A DNA stretch of 64,000 nucleotides from Paramecium pentaurelia (lineage: Eukaryota > Ciliophora > Oligohymenophorea > Peniculida > Parameciidae): positions 652,481 to 716,480 of the forward strand of contig CAJJDO010000012.1 in assembly GCA_905183005.1 (NCBI GenBank), in the 5' to 3' direction. Positions 13,501-24,467 of this stretch are shown here, piece by piece. The position numbers were made by a program, and so were the translations under genes. The stretch's first letter is position 1. The number at the start of each line of letters is the position of its first letter. The notes under the pieces are model-generated. The model saw only the letters and a list, made by a program, of their open reading frames with translations, did not search any database and was not told the origin of the DNA.

Positions 13501-15928
13501 TGATGGCTATTAAATATGGGGAATCACAAACTGGAATAGATTCGACTAATACAAAAAATTTTATAAGTCGATATTAACAAAATTCTGATCAATTAAATGA
13601 AACTGCTGATATAAAAGGTCCATCAGATTAACATCTTTTAGAATAGATAATGGAAATAAATAATACTTCTAATTCTAAATTGTTAAAATAATAAGATGAA
13701 TCAAAAGTTGTCTTTGAAAATCCTTAAATATCTAGGATTGAAGATTAAGACTTTTAATAATTAGTATAAGATATTGAAGAAAGTAAAATAAATGCTTAAT
13801 AACCAGAATAGGAATAATTTGAAGATCCAAAATATGATTCTGAATTAATAGAAAAAAAGTCTGATAGTTCAAAAGATTAATAAAAAAAAAAGAAAAATGA
13901 TATTCTTGAAATTTTAAGAAAGAATTTGAATAATTAGGAAGTTTAAGAACATGAAAATAAATAATCTTCTAAACCTAGTTCAACAAAAACATCATCATCA
14001 AAGTCACCATATCTATTAATTAGATCTTTATATCAATTTGGTGAAATTAATACATAAATTTGGTTAATTATAATATTGAATATTGTTGTTTGTTTAACTG
14101 CTCTGATTTTGGTTTTCATTAAGATATATATAGTTTAAGGTAATTATTTAAGTTATTTTCAGATTAATTTGGTATTCTATAAACTAATTTAAATTATGTT
14201 TAATATCCTGAAAAAATCAATAATTACTTTTTAAAAACATTAATGTTTTCATCAAACATTCTTCATTAAAAATTAGAGTTTGTAAACTATAGTTCATTAG
14301 TTAATGATGGCTTAAAAACTGAATTTAACACTTTAGCCTTGAATATTGAACGTGATTTAAAAAGTATTTATGAAGATATCATTACTTTTGAAAGTTAAGT
14401 AATACCATTAAATGATAATCTCAAAATTATTAATAATTTATAATAATTCGAAATTACATTTGATTTAACAATATTATTAGAATAGATATCATCAAATTCA
14501 ATCACTTTAAATTAATAAATCTAAAAAGAATTAGATGAAAAATTCGTATCATTAAATTTATTTTTTAAATTAAATATGGTTTAAGTAATTACAGTAAGTA
14601 AAAGTTATATTAATTATTTGAATGATAATTTAATATTTTATGAATAATAAATTGTTAATGCACTTATTTATGTTGTTGTTGCAGAACTTAGTGTTATAAC
14701 AGCCTTTATGTTTTTAATTATTAAAGTATTATAAGATGTAAACTAATTAATCAGAAAGATCTTAGTTTTAATCACAAAATTAAGTGAAGATGATGTAAAT
14801 CAAATTAATAAAATTTATAATGAAATTAAAACTATTTTAAAAGATCCAAAATAAGTCTTATGGAAATAAACAAATTTTGTTAAATATGTATTTGAATCAA
14901 ACTTTGTCAAAGTTAAATAAGATTTAAATTTTCTTTAATCTTCTAGTGGATCTACTACTGCTAAAAATAATAAGTAGAAATTTAAAAAGAGATATTAAAA
15001 TAGTTCATTAACATCAAGAATTTATAATTTAAGATTACCTTAAATATGGAATTATGCATTTTTATTTGGATCATGGTTATTTTTAGCAGGATATTTATTA
15101 GGTGCATTAGGTTTATCTATATCAATGGTCTAATCAATTAAACCAGCAATAACATTAAATTTATAATTAATTGAATTCAAATTAAAATTTGATTCTCTAG
15201 TTGTATATGGAGAAATCTTAAAAACAGACTATTTAGTCAATAAAAAATTAAATCAAATTTTTGAATTGTCTTAAATTAAATTTAATTTAGATGGAGTATT
15301 ATCAGAATTTTTCTCTTTACAAAATGGATTTTAAGATTAATTATCTGTTATTTATGATTAATTAGCATCAAGTACATCCCTTTTAGAAGAATAAAAAAAT
15401 ACATTATTAATTCCATTTCGAAGTTCCCTTTGTGAAAGTGATCCAACTTTAGTTCCATCATGTACAAAATCATTTGAACCAGCATCACCTGATAATAGTT
15501 TAGATTATATATCTGGAGGAATAGTTGATATGGTACATGAATTTTCTAAGACTTTAAAAACATTTTGGTAAACAAATGATTATGCTATTACTGATAAAGA
15601 TTAATTAGAACATTTTTTATCAGGTTAAGTTCATACAACTGAATTTATACATCATTTTCTATTTTAAGGAAAGATAATGGAGCAAATTGCAAATACAATG
15701 TTGAATTTAAATAAAAGCACTTTAGACTCTGTTATTTTAAAGTTTCAAATTTATATGTACACTATGGGATTAGCATTAATTATTGTTTATATCCTCTGTT
15801 TTTACAAATGGATATAAAAATTAGACAATGGAATGTATTTAACAAAATTAGCACTAACATTAATTCCTGCAGATTCTTTGAATGAATAAAAGACAATGAG
15901 TGACTTGAAAAATATTTAAAATGAATGA
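10549..15928 (+). CDS. TmcB/PAS-like large multi-pass membrane protein
   Basis: Starting at ATG 10549 and removing five introns (23, 26, 23, 26 and 23 nt; for example 10627-10649) leaves exactly 1753 codons ending in TGA 15926-15928. The N-terminal third has about eight hydrophobic segments (FLFVIFAFQIILLFYLLF, YFTFYSIFTIPIIVISV, GLMSGVSTSISSLF). A cytosolic middle follows with LKCPSQK, a conserved-looking SAELEFAILYLQERM helix, helical repeats and a PAS-like stretch (SYDVIMFDSYGKIIGSSQDFF), then a Ser/Lys-rich low-complexity linker and about four C-terminal membrane segments, two of which bracket a possible extracellular loop with a few Cys. This order resembles the TmcB (tiny macrocysts) / PAS-S-box membrane proteins that are expanded in ciliates; the family assignment is from remembered pattern, not from a search. 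The gene lies 104 bp downstream of the giant surface protein on the same strand. Confidence 0.75.
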
Positions 15929-16059
15929 TAATTATCAATATCTATATTCCGCAATTAAAAATATTTATATATTATAATATTTTAAATACTAATATAAAAT
16001 TATTGATGCTATTGAAATTTGATGTAAAATAATCTTAAATAGAAACTTCATAATTTTTT

Positions 16060-16539
16060 TCATAATATTATAGCTATTTGGCAATTAATAATTTTAAGTT
16101 AAAACTTAATCCTCATATTGATTAATATTATCTTCTCTTTTTTACTATATTGTCCTTAAAGATCATAAATTAAGAATAATGATTTATAACTAATAATTTT
16201 AAACCTCTTCAGATAATCTATTTATATGAAAATTAGTCTTTAAACAAAAATTTTAATTTGACCTTTGTCTACAGAATAATACATATATTGACAATCCTTA
16301 CAAAATTAACTCATAAATTTACTCGAAATTCCTCTTGGATAGATTGCTTAAACTCCCATTATAATAAAAACAAAACTATTCTAAAATATATTCATTAATT
16401 GAATAATAGAGAATTTTATACTTAGAAAAAATATATAGAATTTACTTTAAAATTGGTAATTGATCAATTATTAGATTTCATATAAGTATTAGCAATTACA
16501 TAATATAATTATAGCTTTAATAAGGATTTATAGGCACAT
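16060..16539 (-). CDS. Possible small unrecognised protein
   Basis: A 160-codon minus-strand frame free of TGA runs from ATG (complement of 16537-16539) to TGA (complement of 16060-16062). The middle (MGVQAIYPRGISSKFM, FCKDCQYMYYSVDKG) is locally richer in G/C and looks protein-like, whereas the ends are Ile/Leu-rich and may be non-coding or spliced; a 25-nt GTAAATTC...CTAAG segment inside would fit an intron but changes frame. No family is recognised. It sits between two plus-strand genes. In this composition long TGA-free frames occur by chance, so confidence is low. Confidence 0.35.
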
Positions 16540-16691
16540 AGATTTTGATTTATGCAGGATAGATAAAGACAATAAATAATAAGAATTAAATTAAAATCTA
16601 CAAAAGTCTAGAATAAACATATGATAAAATACTAAAGGATTAATGAGATTATCAATAAGATGATAAATTATCTAAATAATGATATTTTTAA

Positions 16692-18390
16692 ATGAATTAT
16701 AAATTAACAGAGCCTTTTAAAGGGAAGGATCAATAACCAGAAATAGTTGGGGAATTTATAACTCATAAAGGGAAAAGAAGAGTTTTACATGGATTTTCTA
16801 ATTCAATAATTGTTGCCAACAAGAAGAAATTCATTTCTTTAACATTCGAAACAAAATTTTAGTTATTAAGAGAATCAGTTGAAGAGAAGTTTAAAGTTGG
16901 AAAACCTCTAGGATTATTGATTGAAAGAGAGAATACTGAACACAAAATAAAATTGTTTTCAGATGATCCATAACTATTGAAAAGATGGAGAGATTATTTA
17001 GCTAAACACATAAATCAAAGAGGATTTCATGAAAGTTTTAAAGCACATAGAAAAATTGGGAAAGGCAATTTTGCATCTGTTTATTTGGCTGATCGTTTAG
17101 AGGATGAAAGAGGTTTTGCTATAAAAGCATTTTCAAAAGAGGTAGCATATGGTTAGGATAAAGGAAAAGTAAAAATGTCTTATTATTATAGATGTCTATA
17201 TTGAATGAAATTTCTGTTATGAGATAGTTTGATAGTCATGCTTTAATAAAATTACATGAAGTATATGAAACTGAAAATTCATTGTATATGGTACTTGATT
17301 TGTTGGAAGGAGGATCTCTATATGATAAAGTAAAAAATAGGCCATAGTTTAATTCATTTGAAATTGAAGTGCTTCTATTTACTTTATTGGAAGGTTTACA
17401 ACATATGCATTCAAAACACATAATGCATAGAGATTTGAAACCAGAAAATATATTATTTAGAAAACCTAAGTAATCTATAAATTCTATTGAAATATTAGCA
17501 ATATCTAGTCTGTTTGTATAGCTGATTTTGGATTGGCTTAAAATGCTAATGAATTCCCATATTTATTTAATAGATGTGGAACACCAGGTTTTGTAGCTCC
17601 TGAAGTAGTAAATTGTAAAGATGGAGGAAGATATGATCCAATTTGTGATATATATAGCTTAGGACTCATATTTTATATACTGTAAATTTTTATAGTAATA
17701 TTAATAAGATTAACTGGCAAACCTGCATTTCCAGGAAAAAGTTATAATGATGTATTAGCTAAAAATCGAAAATGTGAAATATCATTTGATGGAGCCGTAT
17801 TTGAAAATATTCCTTAATAAGCATATGATTTATTAAGAAAGATGTTAGAAAAAGACCCACATAAACGAATCAATGCTTAATAGGCTCTTGGTCATCCTTA
17901 CTTTGGTAGAAGGTTGAAATAGGTAGAAGAAAATGAAGAGACAAACTTCAAGTTATAGGAAGAGCATTTAAAATTTGATAAATAGAGATTAAAATAGTTA
18001 AGCAATTCACCACTTCATTCACCATTAATAACTGCTTCATCAAAATTAAGAAAGGATTGTTCAAATGATAGTTTGTATTAAAATAGTCCTTTATTAAATG
18101 GTCACACTGATTAAATTGGTATTATTATTTAAATGATATTAGATTCACCATTAAATAATGGATTTAATAGTCCTTCTGCTTAAGGAAAATAATTAAATAG
18201 AGTAGATTAACAATAATAATAAAAACCTTCAAGATTCAGAGATTTTGATGGAAATAATACTAATGGTTAGGGAAATAATTCAAATTCTAATTCAAAACCT
18301 TTTAGTTTAAATTAAAATCCTTTACATAAATATGCAATTAGAAATGAAATGATTAGATAGTAATAAAATAACTAAGAATAAAAATAATGA
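16692..18390 (+). CDS. Ser/Thr protein kinase with N-terminal PH-like region (CaMK type)
   Basis: ATG 16692 to TGA 18388-18390. Introns of 23 nt (17170-17192), 29 nt (17470-17498) and 27 nt (17682-17708) leave 540 codons. Residues about 15-105 resemble a PH domain (GEFITHKGKRRVLHGFSNS, then RWRDYLAKHI). The kinase domain follows: glycine loop GKGNFASVY, VAIK-type lysine in GFAIKAFSK, catalytic HRDLKPEN, ADFGLA, GTPGFVAPEV, and GKPAFPGKSYNDVL in the C-lobe, so all key catalytic residues are present. The tail of about 150 residues is rich in Ser, Asn and Gln (SPLHSPL, NNTNGQGNNSNSNS) and probably disordered. It should phosphorylate Ser/Thr of cytosolic or membrane-proximal targets; the PH-like part suggests recruitment to membranes. 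Ciliates have many kinases of this CaMK-like type and the substrate cannot be inferred. Confidence 0.9.
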
Positions 18391-18683
18391 AATCAGGAAA
18401 TTTGAAAATATATTTTATCATTCTAAAATATCATTTTATATTTACATCAAATTCTAGATTTTTGTTGATAGTAGATTAATATTATTATCTTTTTTAAATT
18501 AAGAAGAGTATTTCATTTTATTAATTAATTTTTATTAATATTTTTTACAATTTATCTTTCCAATAAATATTTATTGTTATAAAACTGAGAGAGATAAAAA
18601 TAGAATAGAAATTTTAATTAATATTTTTTTTTTCTACATATAAATAACAAATCTATAAAAATTAATAAATATATGAGAAGATA

Positions 18684-20738
18684 ATGATAATCATTTTGGT
18701 TTAAAAAACTGTAAATTGTTTAAAATAGGACTGTTAACATAATATTTTTAGAAAAATTTTAATAAAAATATAGAAGTTAATTCAAAATAAAATCTTTACA
18801 GATATCAAAATCACATATTCTATATTTTAAGGTAAATGATATATAAGAAAAATAATTGATAAAATAAGCCTGTCAAGTCTTAAGTGATGACGAAATTTAG
18901 AAAATAGACACTTATTGGATGAGTTTATAAAAAGAAACATAAAAAAGTGCTGTCGTTAGATAACTAACTTTGCTTATGGATTGCAGAGAATATCTAAACT
19001 TGATATATTTAACATATGAATTATTAATTAAAATGAGTGACAGTATTGATATAAATGATATTATTACTCTGAATAGGTATTTTCATTTAAATATGAAGAA
19101 ACATCTATGGAACTTAATAGTAAAACAAAGAAAGCAAGATACTTTAAAAACCTGCAGATGATTCAAGTTTAACAATTGATAACATATTAAAAGGAAATCA
19201 GTATAGAAATATGTCTAAATATTAGAGCATTATATGCTCCTGTTGCAGTTAAAACAGAATAAATAAATGAAAAGATTGTTGAGGAATCAGCTGAAGAGAA
19301 AACTGATTTCTTTCAAGAAGTGTAATTATTAAGTAAAATCCCTGAAATAACTTCACTTAATTCAATCTACAATTATAAGACTATTTTTAAGAATGATGGA
19401 ATCCCTTATGATGAGGTAAAAAATTTAGATAAAAGTACATAATTAATCAATAGAAATAGCAAGAATCAAAAGAAAAGAAAGAGAATAAAAAGGCAGCGAA
19501 ACATCAATTGCAAAAGAAGCTGTTGTTGTCAAAAAACAATATGTAAGACTCTACAAAAATTAAATTTCAAAATTATGTTTCATCACTCCAAAAAGTTTAT
19601 TATTGACAAGCAAACATTTAGTAAATAATACAAAGTGGGAAAAGCATTTAAATCTATAAGATTTTGGAGGATAAAGACCATCATTATCAATAGTTTAAGA
19701 AAAAACAACTGGACGCTTTTACATCTATGATAATAAATTAGGAAAGGTTCATATATATAGTTCTGATATGTTAATAAATGATAATAAGGATAAGCCACTT
19801 GTATCATTGAATTTAAATGAAGACAAGCCAAGATAAGATCCACTTCTATATTTAATTGAATGTGAACATGAATATTAATGGAAAAGTGTTTTACTTGTTA
19901 TAGGTGGACATCATCTTTAAAGGGGAGAAAAGAAGCCTTTAAAAACAATAAAGGTTTTTGAGATAAAACGTAGAGAAGTGACTTTAACTCCTGTTCTTAC
20001 TATAACAATGACTAAATCAAGAATGAATCCAATCGTATTTGATTTAATAAAAGATAAAGGAATTATTTGGCAAGACAAAGACAATAGAGATAAAGAAAAA
20101 TTTGATCCTTAACATAGATCAGTTGATTCTAAATATATATTTTTTATGGGAGGCAATCCTCTTTTGGAATATGAAAAAGAAATAAGTTAAGAATTAATAG
20201 AAGCTAATTAAACTTGTGAATATGTGAGTCTAAAATTGGTATTAGAACATATTGCTAGAGCAAAATTAGTAATTGTAAATTTATAATTAGTTTTTTTAAA
20301 CTGATTAAGCTAATTTAGGATTGAATTTTGGTAAATTTTCAATTGTTGATACTCTAACCATAAAATATTAAAACATTGTAGCTACTCAAAAGGTTTATAA
20401 TCATTTTTATAATGCTTCTGTTACTAAAATGGTAGATGAAGTTTTTTAATAAAAAGGATTAATAGTAGTTGGAGGAAATACTTGTTAGACATTTCAAATA
20501 TAAGCTATATCATTTAAATTAAATGAAATTACTTTAATTGGTTACAATAAATAAATTTCAAATCCTTCTCTTATTCATTCAGCAAGTAATTTAAGGTTTC
20601 TCTTTTTATTTTATAATTAGATATTTTGAAAAAAAAGTTTGGTATTTTGATGATACAAACAAAAAAGATCCTATGGTCTTGATGAATATGGATTTTAGAA
20701 GAGATATAAAAACATCATGTACTTGTTCAATCATGTGA
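18684..20738 (+). CDS. Kelch-like beta-propeller protein with helical N-terminus
   Basis: An N-terminal helical part (SDDEIQKIDTYWMSL, VVRQLTLLMDCREYL) is followed by a charged Lys/Glu/Gln linker and, from about 19.65 kb, repeated beta-rich units with paired glycines typical of kelch blades (GGQRPSLSIVQ, LLVIGGHHLQ, FFMGGNPLLEY, LIVVGGNTCQTF). The end is TGA 20736-20738 (FRRDIKTSCTCSIM). Splices needed to keep frame include 19 nt at about 19120, 25 nt at 19201-19225, 27 and 26 nt near 19600-19670, 34 nt at 20275-20308 and 25 nt near 20598. The start is uncertain: ATG 18684 works only if a 37-nt intron near 18833 is accepted, and the true start may be nearer 18860. Kelch propellers are protein-binding platforms; no partner is indicated by the context. 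Confidence 0.65.
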
Positions 20739-20776
20739 GATTTTATAAATTACATCTTCTACATAATTTATATTAT

Positions 20777-21421
20777 ATGTTAAATTTCAAGAATATTTAC
20801 AAACTATTTATTCAAGCAAAACCTACACCAAACCCAAATTTTTTGAAATTTATTCCAGATGGTAAATAAGTAATGCTTAATGGAACCTATGATTTTTCAA
20901 GGCCAAGAGAAGCAAAATGTTCACCTTTGGCTTAAAAACTATTTATGATTGATGGTGTGACTAGAGTATTTTATGGAAAAGATTATATTTCTATTTCTAA
21001 AAAGGAAGAAAGTAAATGGGAAGAACTAAAACCATAGATATTTGAACAAATAATGGAACATTATTAATTAGATTAAGATGGATAAGAAAAATAATTGATC
21101 ATTGATGGATTTTCAGAAAATTAAGACACTAAAATTAACGATAATGATTCAGAAGTACATAATTTATTTAAATAGGCTATTCAATTAATTAAAGAAATTA
21201 TTGACACTAGAATAAGACCTACAGTCTAAGAGGATGGAGGAGACATTGTCTTTCGAGATTTTGATGAATAAAATGGAATTGTTCATTTATATATGAAAGG
21301 TTCATGTGCAGGATGTCCTTCATCTTCTGTTACTCTCAAAAATGGAATAGAAAGAATGTTATGTCATTATGTTGCAGAAGTCAAAGAAGTTCTTGCTTAA
21401 GATTATATTGGTTCTGATTGA
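20777..21421 (+). CDS. NFU1: NFU1-like iron-sulfur cluster scaffold, mitochondrial
   Basis: Intronless, 214 residues. ATG 20777 gives a short basic/hydrophobic presequence (MLNFKNIYKLFIQ) that fits mitochondrial import; an in-frame ATG at 20717 would overlap the preceding gene's end. Residues about 14-105 are the Nfu N-domain (AKPTPNPNFLKF, FMIDGVTRVFYG). Residues about 135-205 are the NifU C-domain (IRPTVQEDGGDIVFRDFD) with the cluster-binding CxxC in GSCAGCPSSSVTLKNGIE. The protein receives a [4Fe-4S] cluster and passes it to mitochondrial apoproteins such as lipoate synthase. Length and motif order match eukaryotic NFU1. It begins 38 bp after the preceding kelch-like gene on the same strand. 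Confidence 0.93.
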
Positions 21422-22110
21422 TAAATTAAATGATATTAATTTAAATCAATCAAATATCATCTACTTTTTATTCTTCTACATATTCATTTATTTCATCAAT
21501 TTTATATAAAATTATAAAATAAAAACCTTTTTAATTATAAACCATTTTCTTTTTTATCTAAACAACAATTAAATAACTTGTCTCACGGTATTTTAATGTT
21601 TTTTATATTGAAGCTATGCTTATAAGTTAGGTGTAATTTAATATAGTGGTATAGAGTAATTAAATCAAGAAATTTATTTCTGGTAATTTTTTATAAAAGA
21701 AATTTATATCTAGAAATTAATTGTTTTATTAAAGATTAATGTAATATATTATTTCTGTTTTAAATTATTTATAAATAATCAAAAGACATTTTCTAATACT
21801 ATTTATATTATTCTTTCTTATAATAAAGAACATCTTTGAAAATAGGATAAGAATTTTTTCTTTAGAATAAGGTTTCAGTTGTTCATTGACTAAAACATCT
21901 AATTCTAAAAAATATTTTTATTTTAAATACCTCTATATTCAATTAAATATTAATATCCGTAATTATTGGATATATCTCTATATAAATTCAAGTAAACATT
22001 TTAGCGACTTTTATTTGAGCGTATTTAAAACGCAAAATAAATAGTAGTTTATTATTTTCATATATTCAGTATTCTGATCTATATTTCTGCTGTAAAAGTA
22101 TACCTGCTAC
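21422..22110. other. Intergenic, AT-rich, no gene seen
   Basis: No coding frame, RNA gene or clear repeat is recognised between the NFU1 stop and the duplicated block. It would serve as 3' flank of NFU1 and distal 5' flank of the ABCC transporter. Confidence 0.5.
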
Positions 22111-23288
22111 TTCCTTATTTATTCAATCAAACTCTTCGCTTGATGTTTGTAAATATTTCAAAAGAATATAATTAATTTTTCTTTATACTTATATATGAAA
22201 ATAAGTAACCTTTTGAAGAAGAATAGATTTCAAATTAAAAAACAGCAATTTTAAAATATAGTAGTCATATTGAAGATTATTTTTTATGAATTTATAAATA
22301 TAAACAGTTTAGAACTCTTATTTATTGGAATTGTAAATTTTTTCATCAATCCACATAGTTTTGGAACCTTTATATTAACAAATTGACTAATCAAATATCT
22401 TATTTAACTGATTATTTTAAAATAATTATAATACCCTCATATTTAAATATATTTGTGATTATTATAAAAGGAAATATAATATATATGTATAGTCATATTA
22501 AAAATAGTTGATGGAAGTTAATATATTTTTTAGGAAATATTCCAAAAGAAAAATTAATTGTTTTGTATTTATGTAACCATTTTAAATTTTATTTTTAAAT
22601 TTTTTAATAATTTTTAGGATTTCTGAAAATTCTCATGAGTGAAAGCAGTCCAGAAAAAAAACAAGAAGAATTAGAAATGACTTCATAATAAAAAGATAAT
22701 GGAACCAATAATTAAATACTTACTGTTTTAAATGATTAGTAGGAAGAGGCTTAGCAAGAATAATAACCATTAAATATGTAGGATGGATAAGATGAACCTT
22801 CAATGTTGACAATTCCTGAGGAAGAAGAAGATAAATTTTATCCTTATTATCACGGTGAGAAAAGTTGGATAATATCAAAGTTTTTTTTCTTACATCTGAC
22901 AGAATATTCATTATTTTTAAAGAGAAATGTATTAGACAAAGGACATAAAATTCTCGAAAAACACCTACCAAAATTATCACCTTGGGAAGACTTAAAAGAA
23001 TCTGTGGAAGTTTCATAAAAAACAGTGAAATAAAAAAAAAAAATTTCTTGTGGTGATTTAGTGAAAATTATATTTTTTGGTTAATTAAAGTGGATAAGTT
23101 TAGGATGTTTTTTCTCATATAGTTTAGAAGCTCTTGTAAGAAATGGCGTATCAATAGTAATGAGTAAAGTAATTACGAGTGCTGCAAATAATGAAAAAGA
23201 TAATGCATATGGATTCGCTACATTGTTGGTGTTTCTAAATTTATTATGTGTTTTTACAAGACATCATGGTTATAACTTAGCTATGATT
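22111..23288 (+). repeat. Copy 1 of exact 1178-bp tandem duplicate
   Basis: Bases 22111-23288 recur without any difference I could see at 23290-24467, offset 1179, with a single N at 23289 between them. The unit holds the 5' flank and first about 218 codons of the ABCC transporter. Perfect identity plus an N at the junction points to an unmerged contig overlap rather than a biological duplication. Confidence 0.95.
22635..23288 (+). pseudogene. Truncated 5' copy of the ABCC transporter (probable assembly duplicate)
   Basis: Identical to codons 1-218 of the complete gene at 23814-27911, including the N-terminal acidic/Gln-rich leader and the first membrane segments up to YNLAMI. The frame is interrupted at the N (23289), after which the sequence jumps back to the upstream flank. 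If the duplication were real this would be a dead 5' fragment. The exact identity and the N make an assembly artefact more likely, in which case this entry is the same gene as the one below. Confidence 0.85.
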
Positions 23289-23289
23289 N

Positions 23290-24467
23290 TTCCTTATTTA
23301 TTCAATCAAACTCTTCGCTTGATGTTTGTAAATATTTCAAAAGAATATAATTAATTTTTCTTTATACTTATATATGAAAATAAGTAACCTTTTGAAGAAG
23401 AATAGATTTCAAATTAAAAAACAGCAATTTTAAAATATAGTAGTCATATTGAAGATTATTTTTTATGAATTTATAAATATAAACAGTTTAGAACTCTTAT
23501 TTATTGGAATTGTAAATTTTTTCATCAATCCACATAGTTTTGGAACCTTTATATTAACAAATTGACTAATCAAATATCTTATTTAACTGATTATTTTAAA
23601 ATAATTATAATACCCTCATATTTAAATATATTTGTGATTATTATAAAAGGAAATATAATATATATGTATAGTCATATTAAAAATAGTTGATGGAAGTTAA
23701 TATATTTTTTAGGAAATATTCCAAAAGAAAAATTAATTGTTTTGTATTTATGTAACCATTTTAAATTTTATTTTTAAATTTTTTAATAATTTTTAGGATT
23801 TCTGAAAATTCTCATGAGTGAAAGCAGTCCAGAAAAAAAACAAGAAGAATTAGAAATGACTTCATAATAAAAAGATAATGGAACCAATAATTAAATACTT
23901 ACTGTTTTAAATGATTAGTAGGAAGAGGCTTAGCAAGAATAATAACCATTAAATATGTAGGATGGATAAGATGAACCTTCAATGTTGACAATTCCTGAGG
24001 AAGAAGAAGATAAATTTTATCCTTATTATCACGGTGAGAAAAGTTGGATAATATCAAAGTTTTTTTTCTTACATCTGACAGAATATTCATTATTTTTAAA
24101 GAGAAATGTATTAGACAAAGGACATAAAATTCTCGAAAAACACCTACCAAAATTATCACCTTGGGAAGACTTAAAAGAATCTGTGGAAGTTTCATAAAAA
24201 ACAGTGAAATAAAAAAAAAAAATTTCTTGTGGTGATTTAGTGAAAATTATATTTTTTGGTTAATTAAAGTGGATAAGTTTAGGATGTTTTTTCTCATATA
24301 GTTTAGAAGCTCTTGTAAGAAATGGCGTATCAATAGTAATGAGTAAAGTAATTACGAGTGCTGCAAATAATGAAAAAGATAATGCATATGGATTCGCTAC
24401 ATTGTTGGTGTTTCTAAATTTATTATGTGTTTTTACAAGACATCATGGTTATAACTTAGCTATGATT
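23290..24467 (+). repeat. Copy 2 of exact 1178-bp tandem duplicate
   Basis: Second copy, continuous with the complete ABCC reading frame. Bases 23290-23813 are non-coding 5' flank, AT-rich, with no other feature seen; the coding part starts at ATG 23814. Confidence 0.95.

Noticed and set aside
22635..23288. Second, independent ABCC gene
   Set aside because: Identical to the complete gene and ends at an N; treated as assembly duplicate.
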